A stretch of DNA of 57,664 bases from Desulfobacterales bacterium. Its GTDB lineage: Bacteria; Desulfobacterota; Desulfobacteria; Desulfobacterales; JALSRD01. A model generated the notes under the pieces. The model searched no databases. It was not told the origin of the DNA and was given only the letters and a program-made list of their open reading frames with translations. Location: positions 1-57,664 of the forward strand of contig JALSRD010000053.1 in the NCBI GenBank assembly GCA_026984935.1, in the 5' to 3' direction. Position 1 is the stretch's first letter. Each line of letters begins with the position of its first letter. Below, one piece after another: positions 33,953 to 42,333 of this stretch. The translations under genes were made by a program, and so were the position numbers.

Positions 33953-35980
33953 TTAGCGGGCGGCGGCCATTTTCGCGCGGATGCGCGATATCCACTGGCA
34001 ATCGTTCAACGTATCCGCCAGGCTGGCGCGCAGTAGATACAGCAGGCCGCCGGCATCGGGCGACTGTTCGGCCTTGGTGTAGACCTGCCGGCTCCAGTCC
34101 TTGTCGGAAAACTGGCGCGCGATGGTTTCCGCCAGGTCAATCAGGTCGGCGGCGGCCGTGAGCTTTTGTTCGGCGCGCGTGTAAACCTGGCGCAGCAGGT
34201 CCATGTCGCCGGTTTTGGCGAGCACCTGGGCAGCCAGCAGTTCAAAATCGGCGCGGCTGCTGCAGAGGTCCAGCGCCTTGCGGTACAGGGACGCCGCCCA
34301 TTGCGAATCCTCGAAAGTGTCGTGTACGGCGGCAGCGGTGCAGAGGGCGCCGGCCAGATCCGTGCTCTTCTCCTCGGCCGTGGTCATCAGGTCGCGTGCC
34401 CACTTCTCGTCGTTGAACTTGGCAAGTACGGTCTGGGCCAGCCGGGCGTAGTCGGCCTCCTGGCGGCAGGCTTTTTGCCGCTCGGCGTAAAGTCTACGCG
34501 CCCATTTTTCGTCTTTCAGGGTTTCCAGGATGCCCTCGGCCAGGGTGTTGATCTGGTGCGCATCCGGGTTCTTCTTTTCCAGGTCGGCGTAGATCTGGCG
34601 GGCCCACTCTTCATCGCCCAGATCGGCGTGGATTTTGGCCGCGACGGTCAGGTATTCGCTGAAATAGCGGCACAATTCCTCCGCCTTGCGGTAGAGTTTG
34701 CGCGTGTACGGCGCATCCTCGGTGGCCGCCATGACTTCGTGCGCCAGATTGGCCATGGCGATGGCTGTGGTGCATTCCTGTTCCTGCTTGACGAATTCTT
34801 TGTAACGCTCCGGCTGGGCTTCGCGCTTTTCCAGCTGCAACTTGACCTCGGCGGTCCAATCCCCCTCGTCCGCATATTTCAGGATGGCATCGGCGACCTT
34901 TTTAAATTCGGCGACGGTTTTGACCGCCGCTTCGGCCTGTCTGAGAACTTCCAGGGCGCCGGACTTGTCGCCGATGTCGTCGGCCAGAGCTGCGGCCACG
35001 CTGACCAGTTGGTCGGCGTCGGGGCCGGTGGTCGCCGCCTGGCGGTAAAGCTGGCCGGCAAAATCAGCATCGCCGGTATCCTTGAGCACGGCCTTGGCCA
35101 GCTTGATGTATTCGGCATACTTGGAAAACCGGTCACCGGCACTGCGGTAGATGTCCAGCACCAGGGACTTGTCGGCGAGCTTGCCCATTACCGAGGCGGC
35201 CAGTTTCATCAGCTCATCGCCGCTTTCCAGTTTTGCGCGTGCAGCCTGGTAGAGCGTGGCGGCATAGGCCTTGTCCTTGAGGTCGGTCACCGCCGACTCG
35301 GCCAGCTTCATCAACTCGGTACCGGAATCAAGGGTTTCCTGGGCTTTGGCATAAATGGCTTTGGCGCCTTTTTTGTCGGAAAGCACTTCCATGACGCCCT
35401 TGGCCGTAGCGGCGTAATCGTCGCCCTTCTTGCAGATTTCCAGCGCTTGGCCAAAGATGGCTTTGGCCCATTTTTTGTCGTTGAAGACTTCTATGACACT
35501 CTTGGCAAAGCCGGCATAGTCGGCTGGCTTGCTGCATTTTGCCAGGGCCTTGTCGGCGGTCTCCTTGGCCAGTGCTTCGTCTTTGAGGACTTCGGAAACC
35601 GATTGGCTCAGGCTGAGAAAGTCCTGGACCTTGACGCATTTTGCCTGGGCGGCCACAAAGATCTCACGCGCACTGTCGCTATCGCCCATGTCCGTGCAGG
35701 CCTTGGCCAGGTTGACGAAATCCTGGACGTTCATGCAGTAGTCTTTGGCCTGGCCCAGGTACTGCTTGGCGCGTTCGGCATCTTCGAGGGCTTCCTTGAC
35801 ACCACCGGCCAGCATGACGAAGTCGTCGGCGGTTTCGGCCCAGTCGGCGCCCTCATCGAAAAGGTCCGAAGCCCACTTTTTGTCAGACAGCTTCGCGACC
35901 ACTTCTTTGGCCAGCTGGACATACTCCTCGGTGGACTGACAAGCCTCTTCTTTTTCCTGCAGCTCTTCTTTTGCTCCCAT
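33953..35980 (-). CDS. Helical solenoid protein of about nineteen 34-residue repeats
   Basis: Nearly the whole 675-residue protein is a tandem repeat with a period of 34 residues (one is 33). The consensus is roughly D-[YFL]-x-x-L-A-x-x-V-x-x-x-L-x-D-K-x-W-A-x-x-[IL]-Y-x-x-A-x-x-x-C. Clear examples are ADYAGFAKSVIEVFNDKKWA and ADYARLAQTVLAKFNDEKWA. I count about nineteen units, with one longer, disturbed unit near the middle (around residues 375-410). The period and helix-pair pattern are TPR-like, but the Asp-Lys-x-Trp-Ala core and frequent terminal Cys are unlike standard TPR. There is no signal peptide or membrane segment, so it is cytoplasmic. A near-consensus promoter precedes it and a strong terminator follows. 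It is probably a scaffold; no partner is identifiable. Confidence 0.85.
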   Translation of the reverse strand: MGAKEELQEKEEACQSTEEYVQLAKEVVAKLSDKKWASDLFDEGADWAETADDFVMLAGGVKEALEDAERAKQYLGQAKDYCMNVQDFVNLAKACTDMGDSDSAREIFVAAQAKCVKVQDFLSLSQSVSEVLKDEALAKETADKALAKCSKPADYAGFAKSVIEVFNDKKWAKAIFGQALEICKKGDDYAATAKGVMEVLSDKKGAKAIYAKAQETLDSGTELMKLAESAVTDLKDKAYAATLYQAARAKLESGDELMKLAASVMGKLADKSLVLDIYRSAGDRFSKYAEYIKLAKAVLKDTGDADFAGQLYRQAATTGPDADQLVSVAAALADDIGDKSGALEVLRQAEAAVKTVAEFKKVADAILKYADEGDWTAEVKLQLEKREAQPERYKEFVKQEQECTTAIAMANLAHEVMAATEDAPYTRKLYRKAEELCRYFSEYLTVAAKIHADLGDEEWARQIYADLEKKNPDAHQINTLAEGILETLKDEKWARRLYAERQKACRQEADYARLAQTVLAKFNDEKWARDLMTTAEEKSTDLAGALCTAAAVHDTFEDSQWAASLYRKALDLCSSRADFELLAAQVLAKTGDMDLLRQVYTRAEQKLTAAADLIDLAETIARQFSDKDWSRQVYTKAEQSPDAGGLLYLLRASLADTLNDCQWISRIRAKMAAAR

Positions 35981-36337
35981 TTTCGGCTCCTTGTGGTCAT
36001 GCGGTGTCTAAAGATCCAGTGCCGGCGCAGGCCGGGCCTTGGGCAGCACTTACATACTCTTTATACACCTAATATCATTGCCAATGTAGTCTGCCACTAT
36101 ATGATAAGCAGGGCCTAGTGTCAACAGTTAATCGATGACTTTTTCGGTGCGCGCGCATTGAACGCATGCCTTGGCCGCGGTGCGGCTGAAAAGACGCCCT
36201 GTGCCCGCGCCGCCGGGACCGCCGTGCAAACCGGGTATTGTAAAAATCGTTGCCACGGCGATTTGTTGTGTGGTACCCCCGGGGTCGGAAGGTCCGCCTG
36301 TATTGAAGCCGTGTTGCCCAGCTTGAAAGCCGAACCC
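35981..36337. other. Divergent promoter region
   Basis: About 357 bases lie between the solenoid-repeat gene (minus) and the SpoIIE phosphatase (plus). It holds the near-consensus minus-strand promoter at 36096-36124 and an AT-rich leader of about 110 bases. No coding potential is visible apart from possible N-terminal extensions of the phosphatase. Confidence 0.6.
36096..36124 (-). promoter_or_regulatory. Near-consensus sigma-70 promoter of the solenoid-repeat gene
   Basis: On the minus strand TTGACA (36124-36119) and TATAGT (36101-36096) are separated by exactly 17 bases. It is the best promoter match I found in the window and predicts high constitutive transcription of the repeat protein, with a leader of about 110 bases. 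Confidence 0.75.
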
Positions 36338-38410
36338 ATGCCATCACCTCCGCCAACACCATCCGGACATACCCGGCGCCGTGTTTCCATGCGACAAAGT
36401 CTGCTGGCCAACCTGCTGATCATGACCGTCGTACTCAGCGCCGCCCTGGTGGTTGCCGCCACCTATGCAAATCGTATGGCGGTCAAAACGCTTTCGGCCG
36501 TTGTACTTCGCCAGACGAGCCAGCACGTCCGGAGCGAGCTCAACCGCTTCTTCGGTCCGGTGGCGGCGCATCTGCGCATGGTCGCCAGCTGGGGCGCCGG
36601 CGGGCTGTTGAACGTAACCGATCGCGAAGGATTAAACCGCCTTTTCGCGCCGGTGTTGGCGCAATATCCGCAGATCACCTCGGCACTTTTGGCCGATGTC
36701 CACGGTCATGAGTATCTGCTGTTGCACGACGGCCACGAGTGGCTGAACCGCGAAACGCGGCGCGGCGAATGGGGTGGCCGCTCGCGGCTGTGGCACTGGA
36801 GCGACCGTCAGCCGGATCCTGTCGTCAGTTGGCAGAAGCTGGGCTACGATCCACGGGAGCGCCCCTGGTACCGGCAGGCCCTGCAGAGCCTGCACGCGGA
36901 TTCCAAGCACGTGAAAGCAGTTTCGAAAGCCGTTTATTACAGCGAACCGTACAATTTTTTTACCACCGGCGAACCGGGCATCACCGCCTCGATGGCTTTT
37001 TGCGGGAAGGACGGACAGGTTCGGATCGCTGCCTTTGACGTGCGCTTGAAAGATATTTCCGCTTTTACCACCGGTCTTGCCGTCAGCCGGCACGGCATGG
37101 CGCTGATCCTGTCCGATACGCATCTCCGGGTCATCGGGCTTCCCCGCGGCCGGCATTTCAGCAGGGCGACCGACTATCGGCGGGCGCTGCTCCAAACCCC
37201 GGACCAGCTGAAGCTGCCCGTGCTGTCCGCCGCACTGCGGGTCTATCGCGAGGAATTCGGGGAGGAATCCGAAAAAATTTTTCGATTCCGCAGCGGCGGG
37301 GCGCTTTGGTGGGCCGGCGTGAGCTCCTACCCCATCGATACATCCCGCGCGGCGCACATCGTTGTCATGGTGCCGCAGGCGGACCTGATGGGCAGCCTGA
37401 AGTACATGCGGCTTTATATCCTGGCCATCATCTGTATTGTCCTGCTGCTGGCGGTTTTGCGCGTATTTGTGCTGACGGGGCGCTACAGCCGGCCTGTCGA
37501 GGCCCTGGTTCAGGACAGCCGTCGCATCAGCCGCGGGGACCTTGAGCCAGCGGAGCGCATTTCATCGCCTGTATGGGAATTTCAGCGGCTGGCGGAGGCG
37601 CATGACGAGATGCGCAGCGGGCTGCGGGTGCTGATGAAGCTCGAAAGGGACGTCCAGCTGGCGCGCCGCATTCAGCAGGACACCTTCCCGCGCCGGCTGC
37701 CGGCACTTACCGGCTATGAAATCACGGCCTGGAGCCAGCCGGCCGAAGGTGCCGGCGGAGACACCTTCGATGTGATCGGACTGAGCCAGACGGGTGACGG
37801 GCGCTATGGCATCTCGGAGGATCGGGCCGATGCGGCCGTGTTTCTGCTGGCCGATGCCGCCGGTCACGGCATCGGACCGGCGCTGGCCGTGACCCAGGTG
37901 CGTGCCATGCTCAGGATGGCGGTGCGGTCGGGTCAGGTGCTGCCGGTGATCATCACCCAGATGAATGCACAGCTGTGCGAGGATCTTCAAGAGGGCCGTT
38001 TCATCACCGCCTGGTTCGGCAGGCTGGATACGGCTTCCCATCGCCTGACCAGTTTCAGCGCAGGCCAGGCGCCGCTGTTTCACTACCGTGCAGTCGACAG
38101 CCGCTGCCGGACGCTGGTGGCCCAGGTGCCGCCCTTCGGCATCACGGAGGATATCGCCGTGGAACTGCCGGACCCCGTCATTTTGGAGCCGGGCGATCTT
38201 TTCGTGGTGTTTTCGGACGGCCTCATCGAGCCCACGGATGCCGGCGGCCGCATTTTCGGCAGCCGGCGCGTGGCCGAGGTGATCACAGCCTGCCATGCCA
38301 TGCCGACCAATGACCTGCTGGCGACATTGCGTGAGGAGCTGGGCCGCTACACGAAGGGGGCACCCGCCGAAGACGACCAGACCGCCGTAATCATCAAACG
38401 CCTCCGGTGA
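36338..38410 (+). CDS. Sensor with periplasmic domain and SpoIIE (PP2C) phosphatase output
   Basis: The 690-residue protein has TM1 at about 22-45 (LANLLIMTVVLSAALVV), a large periplasmic Cache-like sensor region (about 50-350), TM2 at about 357-378 (LYILAIICIVLLLAVL), a HAMP-like linker, and a C-terminal SpoIIE/PP2C phosphatase. The phosphatase has LARRIQQDTFPRRLP near 440, metal-binding GGDTFD near 473, ADAAGHGIGPAL near 508, and DDQTAVII at the end. Such proteins dephosphorylate Ser/Thr anti-anti-sigma factors in partner switches. No STAS or kinase partner gene is adjacent. ATG 36338 has no strong ribosome-binding site; ATG 36389 or longer forms are possible. It diverges from the solenoid-repeat gene. 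Confidence 0.87.
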   Translation: MPSPPPTPSGHTRRRVSMRQSLLANLLIMTVVLSAALVVAATYANRMAVKTLSAVVLRQTSQHVRSELNRFFGPVAAHLRMVASWGAGGLLNVTDREGLNRLFAPVLAQYPQITSALLADVHGHEYLLLHDGHEWLNRETRRGEWGGRSRLWHWSDRQPDPVVSWQKLGYDPRERPWYRQALQSLHADSKHVKAVSKAVYYSEPYNFFTTGEPGITASMAFCGKDGQVRIAAFDVRLKDISAFTTGLAVSRHGMALILSDTHLRVIGLPRGRHFSRATDYRRALLQTPDQLKLPVLSAALRVYREEFGEESEKIFRFRSGGALWWAGVSSYPIDTSRAAHIVVMVPQADLMGSLKYMRLYILAIICIVLLLAVLRVFVLTGRYSRPVEALVQDSRRISRGDLEPAERISSPVWEFQRLAEAHDEMRSGLRVLMKLERDVQLARRIQQDTFPRRLPALTGYEITAWSQPAEGAGGDTFDVIGLSQTGDGRYGISEDRADAAVFLLADAAGHGIGPALAVTQVRAMLRMAVRSGQVLPVIITQMNAQLCEDLQEGRFITAWFGRLDTASHRLTSFSAGQAPLFHYRAVDSRCRTLVAQVPPFGITEDIAVELPDPVILEPGDLFVVFSDGLIEPTDAGGRIFGSRRVAEVITACHAMPTNDLLATLREELGRYTKGAPAEDDQTAVIIKRLR

Positions 38411-38432
38411 CCGGGCATTCAGAGACTGGTGA

Positions 38433-39713
38433 TCAGTCCAGCCAGTGCTGTTCGGAGATCATGTGCCGCAGCAGGTTGCGCAGCACGCCGTAGGAGTAGT
38501 ACTTTTTCGCCAGTGCGTAGTTGTGCTCCACCATTTCCCGCCGTGCTTTGGCGTCCTTCAGGATCCTGCGGGCCTGTGAGATGGCCTGCGGGGTCACGTA
38601 GCCGTCCATTTCGATGACTGCAAATCCCTTGGGCCGGATATCTTTGGCATAGATCGAGTAGGTATTGACCACGATGGGTTTGCGGAAGTAGATCGCCTCC
38701 AGAAAGGCGTTGCCGAAGCCCTCGAAGGTCGAGGGGTAGGTGATCAGGTCGGCATGCGGGTAGATGTCCTCCAGCGTGTACACTTTTCTGCCGTCGGGCA
38801 GTCTGCCGCGGCGCTCGTTGATGATGTCCGAGACGAAAAGCGTGTCCACCTGCATCAGCTTCGAGTAGTCCCGCAGGCGGTTTTCATAGTCGTGGCCCTC
38901 ATCGCCGGAGGCGTGCGAGATGACCAGCTTGGCTTTTTTGCCCAGGCGGTGGACCAGTTCGATGGCATGCTCGATGCCCTTGCGTTTGACGACCCGTGTG
39001 GGCTGCAGCACGAACAGTTCGTCGTCCTTCAGCCCCAGTGCCCGGCGCACATCGGCGGCATAGTCGTCGGGCGGCGGCGGCGGATTTTCGAAGTCCATCA
39101 CGTTGGGGATGATGCGGGCCGAGATCCCGGTTCTGAAGCTGAGCTGTTCATCGGCAAAAGAGTTGATCACGGTGTGGATGACCGACGGCAGTTCGGGCGG
39201 AAAGGCCATCTTCAGGTAGTCGGAGACCGCGTTTAAAATAAACCGGTCGCGCTCCCAGTAAAAGTCGTGGTGGTGGGCCACCGTGGGAATGGCGGTTTCG
39301 GCGATCAGCTCGGTCAAGGCAACACCCAGGGGGATGTTCATGGGGATGGCCAATGCATTTTCGGGAATCAGCAGGCCGATGTCGAATTTTTTGATGAACT
39401 TGTAAAGATGCTTTTTCAAAAGGTTCGAAAGGCGGTGAATTTCGTCGGTCACCGTGCAGTCCCGCTCGGTGACGCCGAAAAACTTTTCATGCAGGGCCTT
39501 GACCGCCGGATGCCGGAAGTGCGCTTCTTTGACCAGGTAGGAACGTGCCTTGGGGCGTTCCAGCTCGCCGGCAAAGTAAAAGCACCGTGCACCCTCTTTT
39601 TCCAGTACGTTGACCCACTTTTCCGATTCCAGCGAAACGCCGTCGGTGCCGGCAAGGCGGGTTGAAATGACGCCGACATTTCTGACATTCCAGTCCTGCT
39701 TGTGACAGATCAT
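38433..39713 (-). CDS. GT4-family glycosyltransferase
   Basis: This 426-residue GT-B protein has a Rossmann N-terminal domain (VGVISTRLAGTDGVSLE; PTVAHHHDFYWER near 145) and a C-terminal nucleotide-sugar domain. The C-terminal marks are LQPTRVVKRKGIEHAIEL near 240, VSDIINERR, YPHADLITYPSTFEGFGN near 325 and the E-x7-E-like FLEAIYFRKPIVV. The acceptor and sugar donor cannot be read. AGGAG precedes the ATG. The gene is convergent with the phosphatase and 177 bases after the Mla/Pqi-type operon on the same strand, so it may be separate. There is no membrane segment; it is cytoplasmic or peripheral. Confidence 0.87.
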   Translation of the reverse strand: MICHKQDWNVRNVGVISTRLAGTDGVSLESEKWVNVLEKEGARCFYFAGELERPKARSYLVKEAHFRHPAVKALHEKFFGVTERDCTVTDEIHRLSNLLKKHLYKFIKKFDIGLLIPENALAIPMNIPLGVALTELIAETAIPTVAHHHDFYWERDRFILNAVSDYLKMAFPPELPSVIHTVINSFADEQLSFRTGISARIIPNVMDFENPPPPPDDYAADVRRALGLKDDELFVLQPTRVVKRKGIEHAIELVHRLGKKAKLVISHASGDEGHDYENRLRDYSKLMQVDTLFVSDIINERRGRLPDGRKVYTLEDIYPHADLITYPSTFEGFGNAFLEAIYFRKPIVVNTYSIYAKDIRPKGFAVIEMDGYVTPQAISQARRILKDAKARREMVEHNYALAKKYYSYGVLRNLLRHMISEQHWLD

Positions 39714-39889
39714 GGCAGACTCCTGTAACTTGATTTTCCAGGCTTTCGGGCTTCAGTGCCGCAAAGCAAAACGCCGGCCACAGTGCACTCTTCGCCGCCA
39801 GGGTGATGGCAGCGGGCTTGGGCGCCTGCCGCTGGCACCGCAGATCAACCGGCCGGCAATGTGCTGCCCGCACATTTTCGAAACAGCCC

Positions 39890-40507
39890 CTACCCGCTTT
39901 TCGTCAGCCTTTTGAGCGCCTCTGCGATCTCGCGGCTGAGGTCCGCCAGCGCTTTGCTCTGGGCTGACGCCAACGCGGTGTAGGTGCTGCCCTTCACGGG
40001 CTTGCTGATGGTTGCCCGTTTGGCCAAAAGCGTTTTTTTCCGGGCGTTGAACAGGAACCAGCGGGCGTTCAGCGTGACGCTTTCTCCCAGGCGCCCGTCA
40101 AAGCGCATCACGTTGACTGTGGCCTGATACCGCACGGGCACGCTTTTGCCCCAGGGATAGGTGGCAATTCGGTTCGTGGGCAGCAGGACCGCAAGGTTCT
40201 CGACCAGCACGCGGGTAAAGGTGTTACGCAATTCACCGGCCCAGTGGTGGTCATCGGAGATCGCGATGACGTTTTGCCCCTTGCGGGTGACGATCTGGGG
40301 GCGGTTCAGGTAGTCCGGCAGTACTACCGGCCCCACGCCAATAATCGGGCCTGTGGTGCCGTGTTCTGCGGGCGCGGGCGATGGCGGCGCAGGCAGGGGG
40401 CTCAAGGTGTAGAATCGAACCGGCGCATTGCCCGCACAGGCACAGAGCACCAGCAGGATGCCGGCTAACATACCGCGGGCGGCATATCGGTAAGCGTTGG
40501 GTTGCAT
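39890..40507 (-). CDS. PqiC-like lipoprotein of a lipid transport system
   Basis: This 205-residue lipoprotein has a signal with lipobox-like LVLCAC-AG (lipidated Cys about residue 24) followed by the ABC-type transport auxiliary lipoprotein (PqiC/DUF330) domain: VRFYTLSPL, IGVGPVVLPDYLNRPQIVTR, and HHWAGELRNTFTRVLVENLA. PqiC-like proteins are outer-membrane partners of MCE (mammalian cell entry) lipid-transfer systems. It starts one base after the MCE gene stop and is the last gene of the operon. Its presence in the place of a soluble MlaC suggests a Pqi/Mce-type arrangement in which lipid passes through an MCE bridge (inference). Confidence 0.85.
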   Translation of the reverse strand: MQPNAYRYAARGMLAGILLVLCACAGNAPVRFYTLSPLPAPPSPAPAEHGTTGPIIGVGPVVLPDYLNRPQIVTRKGQNVIAISDDHHWAGELRNTFTRVLVENLAVLLPTNRIATYPWGKSVPVRYQATVNVMRFDGRLGESVTLNARWFLFNARKKTLLAKRATISKPVKGSTYTALASAQSKALADLSREIAEALKRLTKSG

Positions 40508-40508
40508 T

Positions 40509-41582
40509 TTACCGTCCTTCTGGGCGTAGGCGCCCCCGGATCAGGGCATTGGGGTTGCGGTTCAGGTAATCCGCCAGAAAGCGGATGGCGCGCGATGCTT
40601 CGGAAAGCTCTTGCAACGCATCGTGCAGGTCGTTCAGCATAGGGGCGTCCGGATCGAAAAGCGCGCCCATGTCGGCCACCGTGCGCCGGATCTGTTCCAG
40701 ACTGGTCTGGAGGCTCTCGAAACTCTTTGCAAGCGCCGGCTTCAGCGACCGGGTCTGGGCGTTGAGCTCACGGGCCAGTTGGCGGACCTCGGCCAGGGTT
40801 TGGTCGATGCTGCTGCTCAATCTGTCCAGCCGGCCGTTGGCGTTGCCGGCCAGTGTGTTGAACGCATTCAAAGCACTGCGGGCATCGTTGCCCAGCGGTC
40901 CGACCTGGGCGTCGAGATGTTCGCTGAGCCGGCGGATGCCCTCGAGGGCGGCATTGAGCGAAGACGGAATCCTGGCGGTCTCCGGCGAGCTTATCAGGCG
41001 CTCGAATCCGTCGACGGCCGAATTGATCTTTTTGGCCATTTTCTTGAGGTCCAGCTTCTTTAAGGTCTGAAAGAACAGTTCGAAGTTGGAGGGCACGGTG
41101 GGCAGTTCCGGAATTTGCGGGAGACCCTTGACTCGGCTGGCGGCGCCGGACAGGTGGATGGGGGTCTTGGGATAAAAGCCGAACTCGATCATCAGCTTGC
41201 CGGTCACCGGGCTCAGAAGTTGCAGCTGGGCCCTGAGCCCCCGCCGGATCAACTGCTTAAGCTCTTCATCAGACGTTTCCTGCTCGTTGTCGGCCATGCG
41301 GATGCGGTCGGGTTCGATTTCGATGATCACCGGGATGCGCAGCGTCAGTTTCTGCAGGTCGGCGACCAGAAAGACGTCCCTCACCGACCCGATCTTGACG
41401 CCCTGGAAAACCACCGGTGCACCGGCGGTGAGCCCCTTGACGGATTCATTGAAGTAGAGCACAAACTGCCGGCGGGTTTTGAAGAGCTTCCCGCTGCCCA
41501 GCACCAGCACGGCGGCCACGGCCAGCGCCAGCGCACCGACTACGAAAGCTCCGATCATGGTCTTGTTGACCGGTTTAGACAT
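40509..41582 (-). CDS. MCE-domain (MlaD/PqiB-type) substrate-binding protein
   Basis: This 357-residue protein has an N-terminal membrane anchor (TMIGAFVVGALALAVAAVLVLG, residues 8-30), one MCE domain (about 38-120: VLYFNESVKGLTAGAPVVFQ, VKIGSVRDV), and a long alpha-helical C-terminal region (about 170-330) like the tunnel-forming helices of longer MCE proteins. It forms the periplasmic lipid-conducting ring of the ABC system. ATG 41582 overlaps the ATPase stop and has GAGGTG upstream; a GTG at 41591 is less likely. One MCE domain and a long helix distinguish it from E. coli MlaD (about 180 residues). Confidence 0.88.
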   Translation of the reverse strand: MSKPVNKTMIGAFVVGALALAVAAVLVLGSGKLFKTRRQFVLYFNESVKGLTAGAPVVFQGVKIGSVRDVFLVADLQKLTLRIPVIIEIEPDRIRMADNEQETSDEELKQLIRRGLRAQLQLLSPVTGKLMIEFGFYPKTPIHLSGAASRVKGLPQIPELPTVPSNFELFFQTLKKLDLKKMAKKINSAVDGFERLISSPETARIPSSLNAALEGIRRLSEHLDAQVGPLGNDARSALNAFNTLAGNANGRLDRLSSSIDQTLAEVRQLARELNAQTRSLKPALAKSFESLQTSLEQIRRTVADMGALFDPDAPMLNDLHDALQELSEASRAIRFLADYLNRNPNALIRGRLRPEGR

Positions 41583-42333
41583 TTTTTTCACCTCGGGTCA
41601 GGAAAAGCCGCACCTTGGAATTGGTGGACTCCGCCAGCAGGCGGTGGGGGTCTCCGCTGGCGATCATGGTGCGGCTGTCCGGATCCAGGAAAACAGAGTT
41701 CGTGGCAATGGCGAAGATGCTGGGCAATTCGTGGGTCACCAGCACCACCGTGGTGCCCAGGCTCTCGCGGATTTCCAGGATCAAGTCGTCCAGGCTGCGG
41801 GAGCTGATGGGATCCAGCCCGGCCGAAGGTTCGTCGAAAAAAACGATTTCGGGGTCCAGCGCGATGGCGCGCGCCAGCCCCGCGCGTTTGCGCATGCCGC
41901 CGCTGATTTCGGCCGGGTAGTAATCTTCAAATCCCGCCAACCCTACCAGGGACAGTTTGTACGAAACCAGTTCGTGGATCTGGCGGGCCGAAAGCGTCGT
42001 ATGTTCCTCCAGCGGCAGGGCCACGTTTTCCGCCAGGGTCATGGCGCTCCACAAGGCACCGTTCTGGTAGGTGACGCCGATGTGCTTCATAATGTCGCTG
42101 CGCCGGCTTTCATCCAGCCGCCAGAAATTGACATCATCGATAAAAACCTCGCCGGCGGCCGGCGGTTTGAGGCCGATGAGGATCTTCATCAGCGTGCTCT
42201 TGCCGCAGCCGCTGCCGCCCATGATGACGAAAATATCGCCGTGGTTGATGTCGAAGTTCAGACCGCGCATCAACACGAAACCGCCGTAGGCCATGGTGAG
42301 ACCGCGCACGCGGATGTGGGCTTTGGCGTTCAT
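41575..42333 (-). CDS. MlaF-type ABC ATPase
   Basis: This 252-residue ATPase powers the MCE lipid transporter. It has Walker A MGGSGCGKST near residue 38, the Mla-typical Q-loop VTYQNGALWSAMTLAENVALP, signature ISGGMRKRAGLARAIA near 140, Walker B IVFFDEPSAGLDP near 163 and H-loop VTHE. The ATG at 42333 overlaps the permease stop (ATGA) and the 3' end overlaps the MCE gene, so permease, ATPase and MCE protein are translationally coupled. Confidence 0.9.
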   Translation of the reverse strand: MNAKAHIRVRGLTMAYGGFVLMRGLNFDINHGDIFVIMGGSGCGKSTLMKILIGLKPPAAGEVFIDDVNFWRLDESRRSDIMKHIGVTYQNGALWSAMTLAENVALPLEEHTTLSARQIHELVSYKLSLVGLAGFEDYYPAEISGGMRKRAGLARAIALDPEIVFFDEPSAGLDPISSRSLDDLILEIRESLGTTVVLVTHELPSIFAIATNSVFLDPDSRTMIASGDPHRLLAESTNSKVRLFLTRGEKNV

